A stretch of 64,000 bases of DNA from Nitrospiraceae bacterium (lineage in GTDB: Bacteria > Nitrospirota > Nitrospiria > Nitrospirales > UBA8639), in NCBI GenBank assembly GCA_020632635.1, contig JACKFE010000004.1:1-64000 (forward strand), in the 5' to 3' direction. Positions 55,134 to 63,854 of this stretch are shown here, piece after piece (positions within the stretch are counted from its first letter, which is position 1; every line of letters begins with the position of its first letter). The position numbers were made by a program, and so were the translations under genes. The notes beneath the pieces are model-generated. The model searched no databases, had not been told where the DNA came from, and was given only the letters and a program-made list of their open reading frames with translations.

Positions 55134-55971
55134 CCATTGCGCATCGGAATCCCGTCGAATGATTGCGCTCAGCAGGCTTGCTTTTTATTCTCGTGAAGAT
55201 TCGCACTTGCGGGGTCTCCACCTGCCATCCGGAGCTGCGAATGGACTTCTCGGTACCGGTAAACGGCCCTTTAGGATTACGTTCGGGGCTTTTGTGGTAA
55301 TACTCCGGATCGTACCAATCGGCGACCCATTCCCACACGTTCCCGGCCACGTCATATACCCCATACGGGCTTTTTCCCTTTTCATAGATCCCCACTTGAA
55401 CGAGGGTGGCTTCTCCTCGCCAGACCTGATTGAAATTGAGGTGTTCATTAGTGGGTTCCACATCGCCCCACGGGAAACGCCAATCATTGGGACCCTTGGC
55501 GGCTTTTTCCCATTCGGCTTCCGTCGGCAAACGTCGGCCAGCCCATTGGCAATAGGCTTCGGCGTCATACCAATCGACATTGATGACCGGGAGGTTAGTG
55601 ATGGATTCCGGCATCATATTCCCTTTCCAGAGGCTTTTGCCTGGGTCGGTGGGGTGTTGGGGGGTTCGGTGTCCAGTCTCGGTCACGAATTGGAGATATC
55701 GTCCATTAGTCACCTCGTATTTATCAATGTAGAACGCGTCGACATACACCGTATGATTGGGGCGTTCATCAATTCCCCCGTCACGGGCTGCCAGGGGGAC
55801 TCCCATGGGAAAAGGGCCCGCTGGAATAAAAACCAGGGGTGCCCCGTCTTTGGGACCGAGAATTTCTGTGGCGGAGGAATCATCCGCCTGCACGCTGGTT
55901 ACAATCCCGACAAGACTCAAAACCCCTCCTATAAAAAGGGGCGCCCACCTGTTCTGTGAAAATCGGTACAT
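55111..55971 (-). CDS. Secreted SUMF1/formylglycine-generating-like protein without active-site cysteines
   Basis: From the ATG at 55971, supported by AGGAGG four bases upstream, the protein has 286 residues with a signal peptide (about 1-29). The SUMF1 fold is clear: FIPAGPFPMG, DAFYIDKYEVTNGRYLQFV, VNVDWYDAEAYCQWAGRRLP, TEAEWEKAAKGP, and GNVWEWVADWYDPEYY. True formylglycine-generating enzymes use two cysteines near the C-terminus; here that stretch (RSSGWQVETPQVRIFTRIKS then NHSTGFRCAM) keeps only the final GFRC. So it is more likely a SUMF1-fold binding or structural protein. It is periplasmic by its signal. Confidence 0.85.
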   Translation of the reverse strand: MYRFSQNRWAPLFIGGVLSLVGIVTSVQADDSSATEILGPKDGAPLVFIPAGPFPMGVPLAARDGGIDERPNHTVYVDAFYIDKYEVTNGRYLQFVTETGHRTPQHPTDPGKSLWKGNMMPESITNLPVINVDWYDAEAYCQWAGRRLPTEAEWEKAAKGPNDWRFPWGDVEPTNEHLNFNQVWRGEATLVQVGIYEKGKSPYGVYDVAGNVWEWVADWYDPEYYHKSPERNPKGPFTGTEKSIRSSGWQVETPQVRIFTRIKSKPAERNHSTGFRCAMDVSSSSS

Positions 55972-56147
55972 AGGTCCTCCTGATAACAACACTCAATAAG
56001 ACTGTTTGTCTCTGGACAAGTTTTGATATGACAAAATACCACAAATTGCCGAGGGACTTGAACTTGCTCCCCTGGAAGCTCCTGGGTAAGATGCCACACG
56101 AGTCCGGTTGAGAGCTATAACTCAGAAGGAATAAAGGAATTCAAGAA

Positions 56148-56561
56148 TTGGATAAGCCGAGAAAAAATTGGGGATTACGGCATGTGGCCCTCAGGGTGAA
56201 GGACGTGCGGGTGTCCCAACGCTTTTACGAAGAACTGTTTGGGATGAAAGTCGTGTGGAATCCCGATCCGGAAAATGTCTACCTCAGCACGGGCATGGAT
56301 AATCTAGCCTTACATCAATACCCTCAAGAAGACGTGAGCCACGTGGCTCCATCTCATCTGCATCCATTAGATCATTTAGGATTTCTCATGGCTTCTCCCC
56401 AGGATGTCGAGGAATTTTTTCAGGAAGCCACCCAACAGGGTGTGACCATCGTCAAGCCATTGCGAAAACATCGTGACGGCAGCTTTTCTTTTTATTTGGC
56501 TGATCCGGATCAAAATACCATTCAGATTTTGTACGAACCCACAGTGATGCTGCAGCCATGA
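56148..56561 (+). CDS. VOC-family protein (glyoxalase/dioxygenase superfamily)
   Basis: A 137-residue protein beginning at a TTG with AAGGA nine bases ahead. Two beta-alpha-beta-beta-beta modules are visible: LRHVALRVKDVRVSQRFYEE, and HPLDHLGFLMASPQDVEEFF ending DPDQNTIQILYE. H12, H82-like and E residues in these motifs could bind a divalent metal. The superfamily covers lyases, dioxygenases and antibiotic-binding proteins, so the substrate cannot be given. It lies 54 bases ahead of the metallo-beta-lactamase-fold gene. Confidence 0.8.
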   Translation: MDKPRKNWGLRHVALRVKDVRVSQRFYEELFGMKVVWNPDPENVYLSTGMDNLALHQYPQEDVSHVAPSHLHPLDHLGFLMASPQDVEEFFQEATQQGVTIVKPLRKHRDGSFSFYLADPDQNTIQILYEPTVMLQP

Positions 56562-56615
56562 TCCAGGGTCCCGCCTTTCTATAGGAGTATCCTTACCCAT
56601 GAACAGGTTTTTGAG

Positions 56616-58232
56616 ATGATCTGGGATTCCATTGATGCCAGGCAGTATGTGGGGCTTGCGCCATGGGTCTGGATTCAGTTGGAAAGTGCCGAACCCCCGG
56701 GGCCCTTCCCCTTTCTGGGAGGTGTGGCGTCGGATGTTGTGGGAAGCTTGCACCAGGTGCATGGCATTATGATGAGCGGGATAGAAACCGCGATCAGCGA
56801 CATCATGGCTAAGCGTGCCTCTCTTGATGATCCCGATCTTCCCAGACGGGTGGAGGATGCCTATGCTGAAGTGGTGGCCTCCCGTCCTCCCTTGCAACGG
56901 CATATTCAATGTGGGCGAAACCCGGATGGGACATTTCAATGGTCGTTTCCTAAAAACCCCTCCGCTTCCGCCGCGATGTCCTATGGAGGACTTCGGATTT
57001 TTCATGCTGTTGCCCGGCAAGCCGTCCCTTTTGGGTTTCAGCGGCCGATCAGCGCCAAAGTGGGACAGTTTTTAGGATTTTTGAACGGCCGCCACACAAT
57101 GGGATCCATTCGAACCGTGGGCCAAGCTGGAGGGCGCGATCTCGAACAGGCACTTTCACAATTGTTTGGCTTGTTGAAGGATCATGACTGCTTGACGATT
57201 TCCTCCAAATCGTCGATTGAAGGATATTGGCGGGACATAACGCAGGATCAAGATGTCGTGCATCTGGGCCACGCGGCATTGATGTATCGGCACCAGGACC
57301 ATTTTGTCTGGTTTGATCCCTGGCTGATGCCGTGGTTTGCCGAATCTCCGGTTCCGTCCTTGTGGGCCAATTTGCTCCCCAAACCCGCTGGGATTTTTCT
57401 CACGCATGATCATGACGACCATGTGGATCCTCGAACCTTGCTCCATCTCCCCAAAGATATTCCCATCTGTGTGCCCAGCCGGCGGAATAAAAAAACGCTG
57501 TATTATGACTATCTTTCGCTGCTGAGGGAGCTGGGTTTTACCCATGTGACGGAGTTGGCCCATGGAGAGGTTTGGAAGATCGGCCAATTGGAAGTCGTGT
57601 CGGTGCCGTTTTTTGGAGAAGATCCCTGTGATGTGGATTTACCACGAAATTGCTATTTGATTGCAGACCGCGGCCGGAATACCCTGGTGCATGCTGATAG
57701 TGGTCCGACCAATGACGGAAGGTCGGCTTTAAAGGATCAGGTCATTGCGAAACTGGTGGACCGCTATGGTCCCATTCCTCTGGTCTTTGCCTCTCAACAA
57801 CAACTGAAAGAAGTGCGGAGCTACGCAGCCTATGCGTGTCTCTCCCATCCTGGAAAGTGGTTGGAAGTCGGTGAAAACGGATTTCTGACTAATGAATATC
57901 TGACCGAATTGTGTCATACCGCTCAAGCGAAACAGTTTGTTTCCTATGCAACCGGGGGAGCCGATTGGTATCCAGACCATCTGTCCTTTATGTTTAGCGG
58001 GAGAAATCCGGCAAGAACCGCCTTGTTGACCGCTCATTGGGATCCTCCCGACAGCCTCCGGCAGGATTTGTCTCCCATCGGATGCGGCTATCATTACGGT
58101 CAGGCCTTTGATGTCTTTCGTGCCGAGGCTGGAGGACACACCAGGATACACTCCTTTTCCGATCAGCTGGCTCCGATGGCCCTTTATCAATTGGATCACC
58201 AGCCTCCTTCATTTTTGCAACGGCAGCGGTAG
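56616..58232 (+). CDS. Metallo-beta-lactamase-fold protein with long N-terminal domain
   Basis: A 538-residue protein. The C-terminal half has GHAALMYRHQDHFVWFDPWL and the metal motif HDHDDH at 264-269, followed by HADSG, which marks an MBL-fold hydrolase of the UlaG or CMAH-like type. The first 210 residues are not recognised; a stretch at about 150-195 (FLGFLNGRHTMGSIRTVGQA then LEQALSQLFGLLKDHDCL) resembles a PqqD-like or winged-helix module. No signal peptide is seen, so it is cytoplasmic. It may work with the VOC protein upstream. Function unknown. Confidence 0.75.
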   Translation: MIWDSIDARQYVGLAPWVWIQLESAEPPGPFPFLGGVASDVVGSLHQVHGIMMSGIETAISDIMAKRASLDDPDLPRRVEDAYAEVVASRPPLQRHIQCGRNPDGTFQWSFPKNPSASAAMSYGGLRIFHAVARQAVPFGFQRPISAKVGQFLGFLNGRHTMGSIRTVGQAGGRDLEQALSQLFGLLKDHDCLTISSKSSIEGYWRDITQDQDVVHLGHAALMYRHQDHFVWFDPWLMPWFAESPVPSLWANLLPKPAGIFLTHDHDDHVDPRTLLHLPKDIPICVPSRRNKKTLYYDYLSLLRELGFTHVTELAHGEVWKIGQLEVVSVPFFGEDPCDVDLPRNCYLIADRGRNTLVHADSGPTNDGRSALKDQVIAKLVDRYGPIPLVFASQQQLKEVRSYAAYACLSHPGKWLEVGENGFLTNEYLTELCHTAQAKQFVSYATGGADWYPDHLSFMFSGRNPARTALLTAHWDPPDSLRQDLSPIGCGYHYGQAFDVFRAEAGGHTRIHSFSDQLAPMALYQLDHQPPSFLQRQR

Positions 58233-58335
58233 TAGGGAGAGAGGAAGAGGATGGTCCGCTTGGCCTGACTCGGGAAGTTCGGTATGATGAACGCCTCTGT
58301 TTTCTGTGTTGATGAAGCTAAGTAGGAATATGGCT

Positions 58336-59055
58336 ATGAATGAGAAAATAACAAATCCCCAAGAGGTAATCGTGGTCGGGGTCAAGGTCCGTGATCTAGG
58401 GGAAGTCAAGAAAACCCGTACGGACGATCCTTCGATCAAGGCTGGGGATTGGGTGATCCTTGAAATGGAGCCGGATCAAACCTATGGCAAGGTGTATCAG
58501 GCACCACAGCGATTGCCTTTCAGCCCCCCCATGCGGGTCATGCGCAGCATTATCCGGAAAGCCTCTGAGGAAGATGAACGGGCGATTGCCCGTCAACAAC
58601 GACTGGTGGAGGAAGGCCGGGCATTCTGCCTGGAGTGCATAGAAAGTTTGGGATTGCGGATGAAATTGGTGGAAGTCTTTGGCACCTTATCCCGACGGTC
58701 TTTAACCTTTACCTATACGGCTGACGATCGAATTGATTTCCGTCAGCTGGTTAAAGATTTGGCTCGTCGCTTTGGGTGCCGGATTGAGATGCGGCAAATT
58801 TCCACCCGTGAGGAAGCCGGCCGGTTAGGTGGCGTGGATACTTGCGGTCTGGTCCTTTGTTGTGCCAGTTTTTTAACGGATTTTAAACCCGTGTACCCTC
58901 GTGGACGAGGAGACGGCCCGCAAGGGAATATGGATGGTCACCGTATTGGGGTCTGTGGCCGTCTCAAATGTTGTCTGCTCTATGAGGAAGACAACTGGAC
59001 GCTGGTTCCCCGAAAATCTCAGCCCCTCATTCGTCCGGCAAAACGAGGAACCTAA
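58336..59055 (+). CDS. PSP1-domain protein (RicT/YaaT-like)
   Basis: From the ATG at 58336 (AGGA eight bases ahead) the protein has 239 residues. The PSP1 core is seen in IVVGVKVRDLGEVKKTRTDD, the helix region EDERAIARQQRLVEEGRAFC, and the conserved ARRFGCRIEMRQISTREEA followed by the cysteine-rich CGLVLCCASFL and GVCGRLKCCLLYEED. In Bacillus, RicT forms a complex with other Ric proteins that binds iron-sulfur clusters and affects RNA processing; the cysteine set here suggests cluster binding as well. It is part of a plus-strand run to the radical SAM gene. Confidence 0.85.
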   Translation: MNEKITNPQEVIVVGVKVRDLGEVKKTRTDDPSIKAGDWVILEMEPDQTYGKVYQAPQRLPFSPPMRVMRSIIRKASEEDERAIARQQRLVEEGRAFCLECIESLGLRMKLVEVFGTLSRRSLTFTYTADDRIDFRQLVKDLARRFGCRIEMRQISTREEAGRLGGVDTCGLVLCCASFLTDFKPVYPRGRGDGPQGNMDGHRIGVCGRLKCCLLYEEDNWTLVPRKSQPLIRPAKRGT

Positions 59056-59095
59056 AGACCATTGATGTGTCGTCCCGCATTCCCCGGTTGAGCGT

Positions 59096-59515
59096 ATGCC
59101 CACCAAACCTCGCTTCGTGATTTTTGCCCATAACGCGACCTACGATAAGCTGCATCAGACCGCTACGCTCGGATTAACCGCTGCGGCCATGGGGAAGGAT
59201 GTGATAGTGGTGCTCTTGTTTTGGACCCTCAAAAAATTGGCTGACGGTCGCCTGAATGAATTGGACTTTCCCCCGGAATATGCCATTCAGGCACCGGAAG
59301 TGGCCCGTTTGTTGAAAGAGCGTCATGTGCCCTTGATTACCGAAATGTTCGAGGAGGCCAAGAAAGTTGGGCAATTTAAACTGATTGCCTGTAGCGCGGG
59401 GCTTGAGTACATGAATGTCGATGCTCAGGCTGTGGCTGGAGGAGTTGATGACGTGATGGGACTGCCCGCGATTCTTGCTGCCTGTGCCGGTGCCGAAACC
59501 ACTCTCTTTATTTAA
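59096..59515 (+). CDS. DsrE-family protein (DsrE2/peroxiredoxin-like)
   Basis: A 139-residue protein. The pattern KPRFVIFAHNATYDKLHQTA, AAAMGKDVIVVLLFWTLKKL, KLIACSAGLEYMNV and the closing ILAACAGAETTLFI matches DsrE2-like sulfur-trafficking proteins, with two candidate persulfide cysteines, one in each of the last two motifs. It follows the PSP1 gene by about 40 bases and precedes ubiE/menG. It is cytoplasmic; the partner is unknown. Confidence 0.75.
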   Translation: MPTKPRFVIFAHNATYDKLHQTATLGLTAAAMGKDVIVVLLFWTLKKLADGRLNELDFPPEYAIQAPEVARLLKERHVPLITEMFEEAKKVGQFKLIACSAGLEYMNVDAQAVAGGVDDVMGLPAILAACAGAETTLFI

Positions 59516-59628
59516 TCCATGAGGGCCTACCGATGTAGGCTCACTCTTTTCGAAAATTCCGCCGACTCCGGAATCTCGATCAGGTCCATTCTTGACAATG
59601 ATCGAGAACGAGTGCTAGGTCCTTTGCC

Positions 59629-60390
59629 ATGGTTCAAACGCTGGAAAAGAATCAGGTGCCCGGAAAAGCCGCGTCTACGTGGACAGGTTCGGCCCGCGAG
59701 CAGGCGGTCCAACGGATGTTTACGGCGATTGCGCGGTTTTACGACCTGAACAATTCTCTCCTGAGTTTTGGCCTCCACCATTCCTGGAAACGCCAAGCCG
59801 TATCGTATATACCTCCGCGATCCGGGACCCGGGCGTTGGATCTTGGGGCTGGGACGTGTGACCTGGCCATTTTGCTGGATGCGCATCTGCGCCATGAAGG
59901 TCAGGTGTTTGCCGCAGACCTCAATGAAGCCATGTTGCGGGTAGGTCAACAAAAGGTTCGGGGACAAAATCTGACCAACCAAATTTCCTGTTTGCAGATG
60001 AATGCCGAACATTTGACCTTTCCCGATCAGACTTTTGAGACCGTTACAGCAGGATTTTGTGTCAGAAATGTCGGAAATCTCTCCAAAGCGCTCGGAGAAA
60101 TTTACCGGGTATTGAAGCCAGGCGGTCGGTTTGTGTGCCTTGAATTCTCCCGTCCGGTTTCGCCGGTATTTCGAACGCTCTATGATTGGTATTCTTTTAA
60201 GCTCTTGCCGTGGATTGGAACGGTGGTAGCCAGGGATGGCACCGGCGTGTATGAATACCTCCCGGCCTCGATCAGAAACTTTCCGGATCAGGATCGATAT
60301 TGTGTGTTACTCAAAGAGGCCGGGTTTCCATCGGTGGAATATCATAATGTGACTGGCGGCATCGTCGCCATCCACGTGGCGGTGAAATAA
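59629..60390 (+). CDS. ubiE: Menaquinone/ubiquinone biosynthesis C-methyltransferase UbiE/MenG
   Basis: SAM-dependent methylation of the demethylmenaquinone or demethoxyquinone ring. The 253-residue protein has YDLNNSLLSFGLHHSWKRQA, the SAM motif LDLGAGTCDLAI (about 70-81) and the second signature RVLKPGGRFVCLEFSRPVSP, and ends with the GIVAIHVAVK-type tail. The ATG at 59629 gives a slightly long N-terminus. It lies one base from the radical SAM start (TAAGATG). The quinone type is not shown by the sequence. Confidence 0.93.
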   Translation: MVQTLEKNQVPGKAASTWTGSAREQAVQRMFTAIARFYDLNNSLLSFGLHHSWKRQAVSYIPPRSGTRALDLGAGTCDLAILLDAHLRHEGQVFAADLNEAMLRVGQQKVRGQNLTNQISCLQMNAEHLTFPDQTFETVTAGFCVRNVGNLSKALGEIYRVLKPGGRFVCLEFSRPVSPVFRTLYDWYSFKLLPWIGTVVARDGTGVYEYLPASIRNFPDQDRYCVLLKEAGFPSVEYHNVTGGIVAIHVAVK

Positions 60391-60391
60391 G

Positions 60392-62026
60392 ATGCTGAGT
60401 TCGGTCTTGTATGTTTTCTTGCCCTGTAAAAAGGTCTATCCCACTGGCATTACCTATCTGGCGGATTTTGTTCATCGCCGTCGGCCGGATGTACGTCAGC
60501 AAATTCTGGATCTTTCGTTGTTTCCCCCCTCCCAACGTCCTGCCCAGCTGAGAAATGTGGTGGCTGGGTTTGATCCCGAGCTGGTGTGTTTTTCCTGGCG
60601 GGACATTCAGATCTTTTCCCCGCACGAAGGGGATGCCTCCCTGGAGCATGCCTTTAATTTTTACTATGCCAGCAATCCCTTCAAGCGGTTGGTGGCCTCG
60701 GTGCAAGGCCTGCGGAACCTCTTTCGGTATTACACCGACATCAAACACAATCTTTCCTATCCCTGGTTAATTCGAAAAGAATTTCCCGCCGCTAAAATGA
60801 TGATCGGCGGCGGCGCCTTTACGGCGTTTGCCGATCAGCTTATTGAAAAACTGCCTGAAGGGATCATGGGGATTCTTGGTGAAGGGGAAGACGCCATACT
60901 CAAGGTCCTGAATGGCGAATCTCTGGGAGAAGAGCGATTTATCGTGAGGGAAAACGGGCGTGTCACCAAGGGCACCAAGCATACTCCAGCCCTTTTGGAT
61001 TCCTTGTCCGTGGATCTTCCCTATCTCACGTCAATCTTTCCTCAATATACGGAATATGTCGGAGAATGTATCGGCGTACAGAGCAAACGAGGCTGTCCGT
61101 ATGACTGTTCTTTCTGTCTCTATCCCTATATTGAGGGCAAGCGTGTACGATACCGGCCGGCGGAAAACGTGGTAAAGGACATTGCCCAATATTACCATCA
61201 GTGGGGGGCCAGGCGTTTCTGGTTTACCGATGCGCAATTCATCACGGGCAAAGATGCGTACCCTCAATGCACAGAAATTTTAGAGCGAATCATTGCACAG
61301 AAGCTGGCAATTGAGTGGTCTGGCTATGTCAGAACCTCTCTGATTAATGCTCACCTTGCCAAGCTGATGGTGCAATCGGGGGTGGGGGATTTGGAAGTAG
61401 CGATTACAGCGGGATCGCAAAAGGTGCTCAACAGCATGCATATGGGTTTTAAGTTGGAGCACCTCTATGACGGATGCCGTCATCTCAAGGAGGCCGGGTT
61501 CAAGGGGCGGGTCATTCTCAATTATTCCCTCAATTCCCCGGATGAGACGGAAGAGACGCTGCTGCAAAGCATCGAATCCTACAAAGTCGTCGCTTCCATT
61601 CTAGGGGAGGCCCGTGTGTTTCCCCTGATGTTTTTCCTGGGCATTCAACCGAATACGGATTTAGAAAAACGGCTCTTATCGGAAGGGTATTTGTCCAAGG
61701 GTTATAATCCGCTGAGTCTCACGCCTTGGAATATTAAAAAGATGCTCTACAACCCTGCGCCATTGAACAAACTGATTGCCAAGGCTTGCCTGGCAGCTTG
61801 GAACCGGAAGCATGGATCCATAGATCCCCGCCCCTGGTCCGGCAGTTTGAGTCAAAGCGCGACGCAACAGCAGGGCCATACGTATGCGGATACCAGCTTG
61901 TCGAAGGGTTTCGAAACCAACTCCGGGCGTGACGCCCTCTTGACGCTGGAAGAAATTCTCCGCTCTCGACGCCCTTCCGACTCTCAGCCCCTCTCCCCTG
62001 CCCCCGAACCCAATCCCTTGCGTTAA
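60392..62026 (+). CDS. B12-binding-domain radical SAM protein
   Basis: A 544-residue enzyme. The N-terminal third has a cobalamin-binding-like Rossmann region (FDPELVCFSWRDIQIF; FPAAKMMIGGGAFTAFADQL; GILGEGEDAIL). The radical SAM core follows with the 4Fe-4S motif CPYDCSFC (C235, C239, C242) and VRYRPAENVVKDIAQYYHQW. The C-terminus from about 465 is polar and probably disordered. Such enzymes methylate unreactive carbons or catalyse rearrangements; the substrate is unknown. It starts directly after ubiE and is surely cotranscribed with it, suggesting a quinone or lipid substrate, which is inference. Confidence 0.82.
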   Translation: MLSSVLYVFLPCKKVYPTGITYLADFVHRRRPDVRQQILDLSLFPPSQRPAQLRNVVAGFDPELVCFSWRDIQIFSPHEGDASLEHAFNFYYASNPFKRLVASVQGLRNLFRYYTDIKHNLSYPWLIRKEFPAAKMMIGGGAFTAFADQLIEKLPEGIMGILGEGEDAILKVLNGESLGEERFIVRENGRVTKGTKHTPALLDSLSVDLPYLTSIFPQYTEYVGECIGVQSKRGCPYDCSFCLYPYIEGKRVRYRPAENVVKDIAQYYHQWGARRFWFTDAQFITGKDAYPQCTEILERIIAQKLAIEWSGYVRTSLINAHLAKLMVQSGVGDLEVAITAGSQKVLNSMHMGFKLEHLYDGCRHLKEAGFKGRVILNYSLNSPDETEETLLQSIESYKVVASILGEARVFPLMFFLGIQPNTDLEKRLLSEGYLSKGYNPLSLTPWNIKKMLYNPAPLNKLIAKACLAAWNRKHGSIDPRPWSGSLSQSATQQQGHTYADTSLSKGFETNSGRDALLTLEEILRSRRPSDSQPLSPAPEPNPLR

Positions 62027-62113
62027 AACGGATGGCTGTTAGACAGGCTGTTGAAACGCAAGCCTCCAGATCGTTTTGTATGTCAGGTCCGGTATAGAAA
62101 CCGGGTTGGCCAA

Positions 62114-62743
62114 CTATTGAATGAGGAATTCCATGGTACCGACGACATTGATGGCGTGGAGTTCTTGGCCTGGGGAACCATAGTAGATTTTGACCAGATA
62201 TTTCCCCTTTTTCCAGCCCTCGGCGGGTCGTGAGATTAAAAAGTAGCCAAAACGCTGATTCATTTCCAGCTCGATGATATCTTTGCCCACTGGGGTATTG
62301 GATACCGTTTGGCCATCCTGCACTTCATGCCAGGCTGCAGCGAATTGCCCGGGAGCATCCAGGGGTTGCCCTTCAAAGACAATATAAAACGCCTCCGTGT
62401 CGGCTGAAAACTCAGAAATGCCAGGATCCACCGGTTTGACATAGGCGTCTTCAATGGTCATCCAGCCAGGACGGCCAATGGAATCCCAGGGAGTCTCATA
62501 GCCGCGGGCCATGGTGATCCAGGAAAACACCCCCTGTGGTTTTTGCCAATTCACTTGGTCAAATGCCATATCTTTGGGAGCTTGTTGATTGCGCGGCGTC
62601 GTAGAACTGCCAAAGGGATCGCCTGCCCACCCGACGCTTCCCTGAAGACCGATGAAAAGACCGATGGCCAAAGCCGCTGTCCGCCATGGCTTCATCGGCC
62701 CATGCGGAAAAGCGATCTGATGAATGAAGGAAGAAACTGACAT
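62114..62743 (-). CDS. Secreted hypothetical protein
   Basis: From the ATG at 62743 (GGAGGT five bases ahead) the protein has 209 residues. A signal peptide ends near residue 40 (ALAIGLFIGLQGSVGWAG-D). The mature part is Trp- and Gly-rich, with WITMARGYETPWDSIGRPGW and WHEVQDGQTV and a closing beta-rich segment. The protein was not recognised. Being periplasmic or outer-membrane associated is likely; the role is unknown. It is convergent with the radical SAM gene. Confidence 0.7.
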   Translation of the reverse strand: MSVSSFIHQIAFPHGPMKPWRTAALAIGLFIGLQGSVGWAGDPFGSSTTPRNQQAPKDMAFDQVNWQKPQGVFSWITMARGYETPWDSIGRPGWMTIEDAYVKPVDPGISEFSADTEAFYIVFEGQPLDAPGQFAAAWHEVQDGQTVSNTPVGKDIIELEMNQRFGYFLISRPAEGWKKGKYLVKIYYGSPGQELHAINVVGTMEFLIQ

Positions 62744-62878
62744 GGAACACCTCCGGCTGACACCACCGAGTTTTCTGTATGGTTGTCTTTTCTTATACCT
62801 TACTGGAGCGAAAAAGACTTGCGCAATGAATGGGATGGATCCGTGTGGGATGTGAGAATGCGCGACTCGTTCTGGCAT

Positions 62879-63757
62879 TCAAGGAGTTGGAGCCGGCACG
62901 CGAGACCCTTCCACACTCTGACGTCGACGGTCGACGATGGTATCCGCCACCTCGGTAATGTGTTTTTCCAAGATGAGACGAAGATGGCTGCCAGGTCGAT
63001 AATCGGCAGGTGCCATGAAATGGACCCGGTCTGCGTGAAATGTCAATTGGTAACATTTTTCAAATGACCGTCGAGTCTGGTCTTCGGGATTATATACGGC
63101 TAACGCAAACCCTCCATTTTTTTTCATGACTGTGAAGCAGGGAACATCCGTCGGTCCATCGCCGACATAGATCATTTGCCGGAATGGTACCCGTCGACTT
63201 TCTTCGGGCATATGATCATTCACATCGGCTTTTAGGTCGGTGAGACCTTTATTCACCCGAAAAAGGAATTGAGTTTTTTGAGTATGACTGATGGTCCGTT
63301 TGGGAAAACTGATATGCCCATCTTCCTCGTCGAATTCGCAGCCGAAGATGGCTCGGACATGGCTTGCCACCACACTGCCATCCAGAATGGCTTTCAGCCC
63401 CGAACTGACGACGTAATGCTCCAAGCGAATGGGCACTTCCTCATACTGGGGTTTTTTCACAATCATGTTCAGTTCATCAAAGAACGTGGGTACACCCGGG
63501 AAAAACGATAATTGGCTTCCCATCGTTTTAAGGTCCTGGTTGGAAAGGCTCCGAATGCGAGGCTCTTCCAACATTCGTTTCATGTAGGCTAACTCCTGAT
63601 CGTAATCCCGTGCTTCGATCAGGGCAGTGCAACTTTTCCAAAAAGTCGGGGGATCAAGCTCGGCGTGCCGCAGGATCGTGTGATCCTGCATATAGTGTGG
63701 GCTCAGCGTATGGTCGAAATCATAAACAATGGCGATGATGTTTTGTGGCTGATGCAT
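62879..63757 (-). CDS. HAD-superfamily phosphatase-like protein
   Basis: From the ATG at 63757 (AAGGA seven bases ahead) the protein has 292 residues; the frame is open to 63970 but that part is not like a protein start. The nucleophile motif is DFDHT at 13-17, with the second conserved motif YVGDGPTDVPCF near residue 200. A cap domain of about 60 residues (ALIEARDYDQELAYMKRMLE) sits between. It is probably a cytoplasmic phosphohydrolase; the substrate is unknown. It lies 98 bases after the pentapeptide-repeat gene. Confidence 0.8.
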   Translation of the reverse strand: MHQPQNIIAIVYDFDHTLSPHYMQDHTILRHAELDPPTFWKSCTALIEARDYDQELAYMKRMLEEPRIRSLSNQDLKTMGSQLSFFPGVPTFFDELNMIVKKPQYEEVPIRLEHYVVSSGLKAILDGSVVASHVRAIFGCEFDEEDGHISFPKRTISHTQKTQFLFRVNKGLTDLKADVNDHMPEESRRVPFRQMIYVGDGPTDVPCFTVMKKNGGFALAVYNPEDQTRRSFEKCYQLTFHADRVHFMAPADYRPGSHLRLILEKHITEVADTIVDRRRQSVEGSRVPAPTP

Positions 63758-63854
63758 GGAGACATCCTTCCAAGACTCGGAGGGAAGTGTAAGTTGAACG
63801 GAAGGGACTGTCAACGAAGCGGGGTTGATAACCGTATCGGGAGAGGGGATGGGG

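Noticed and set aside
56376..57020. Minus-strand frame over the VOC and MBL genes
   Set aside because: Antisense to two supported genes and without recognisable features.
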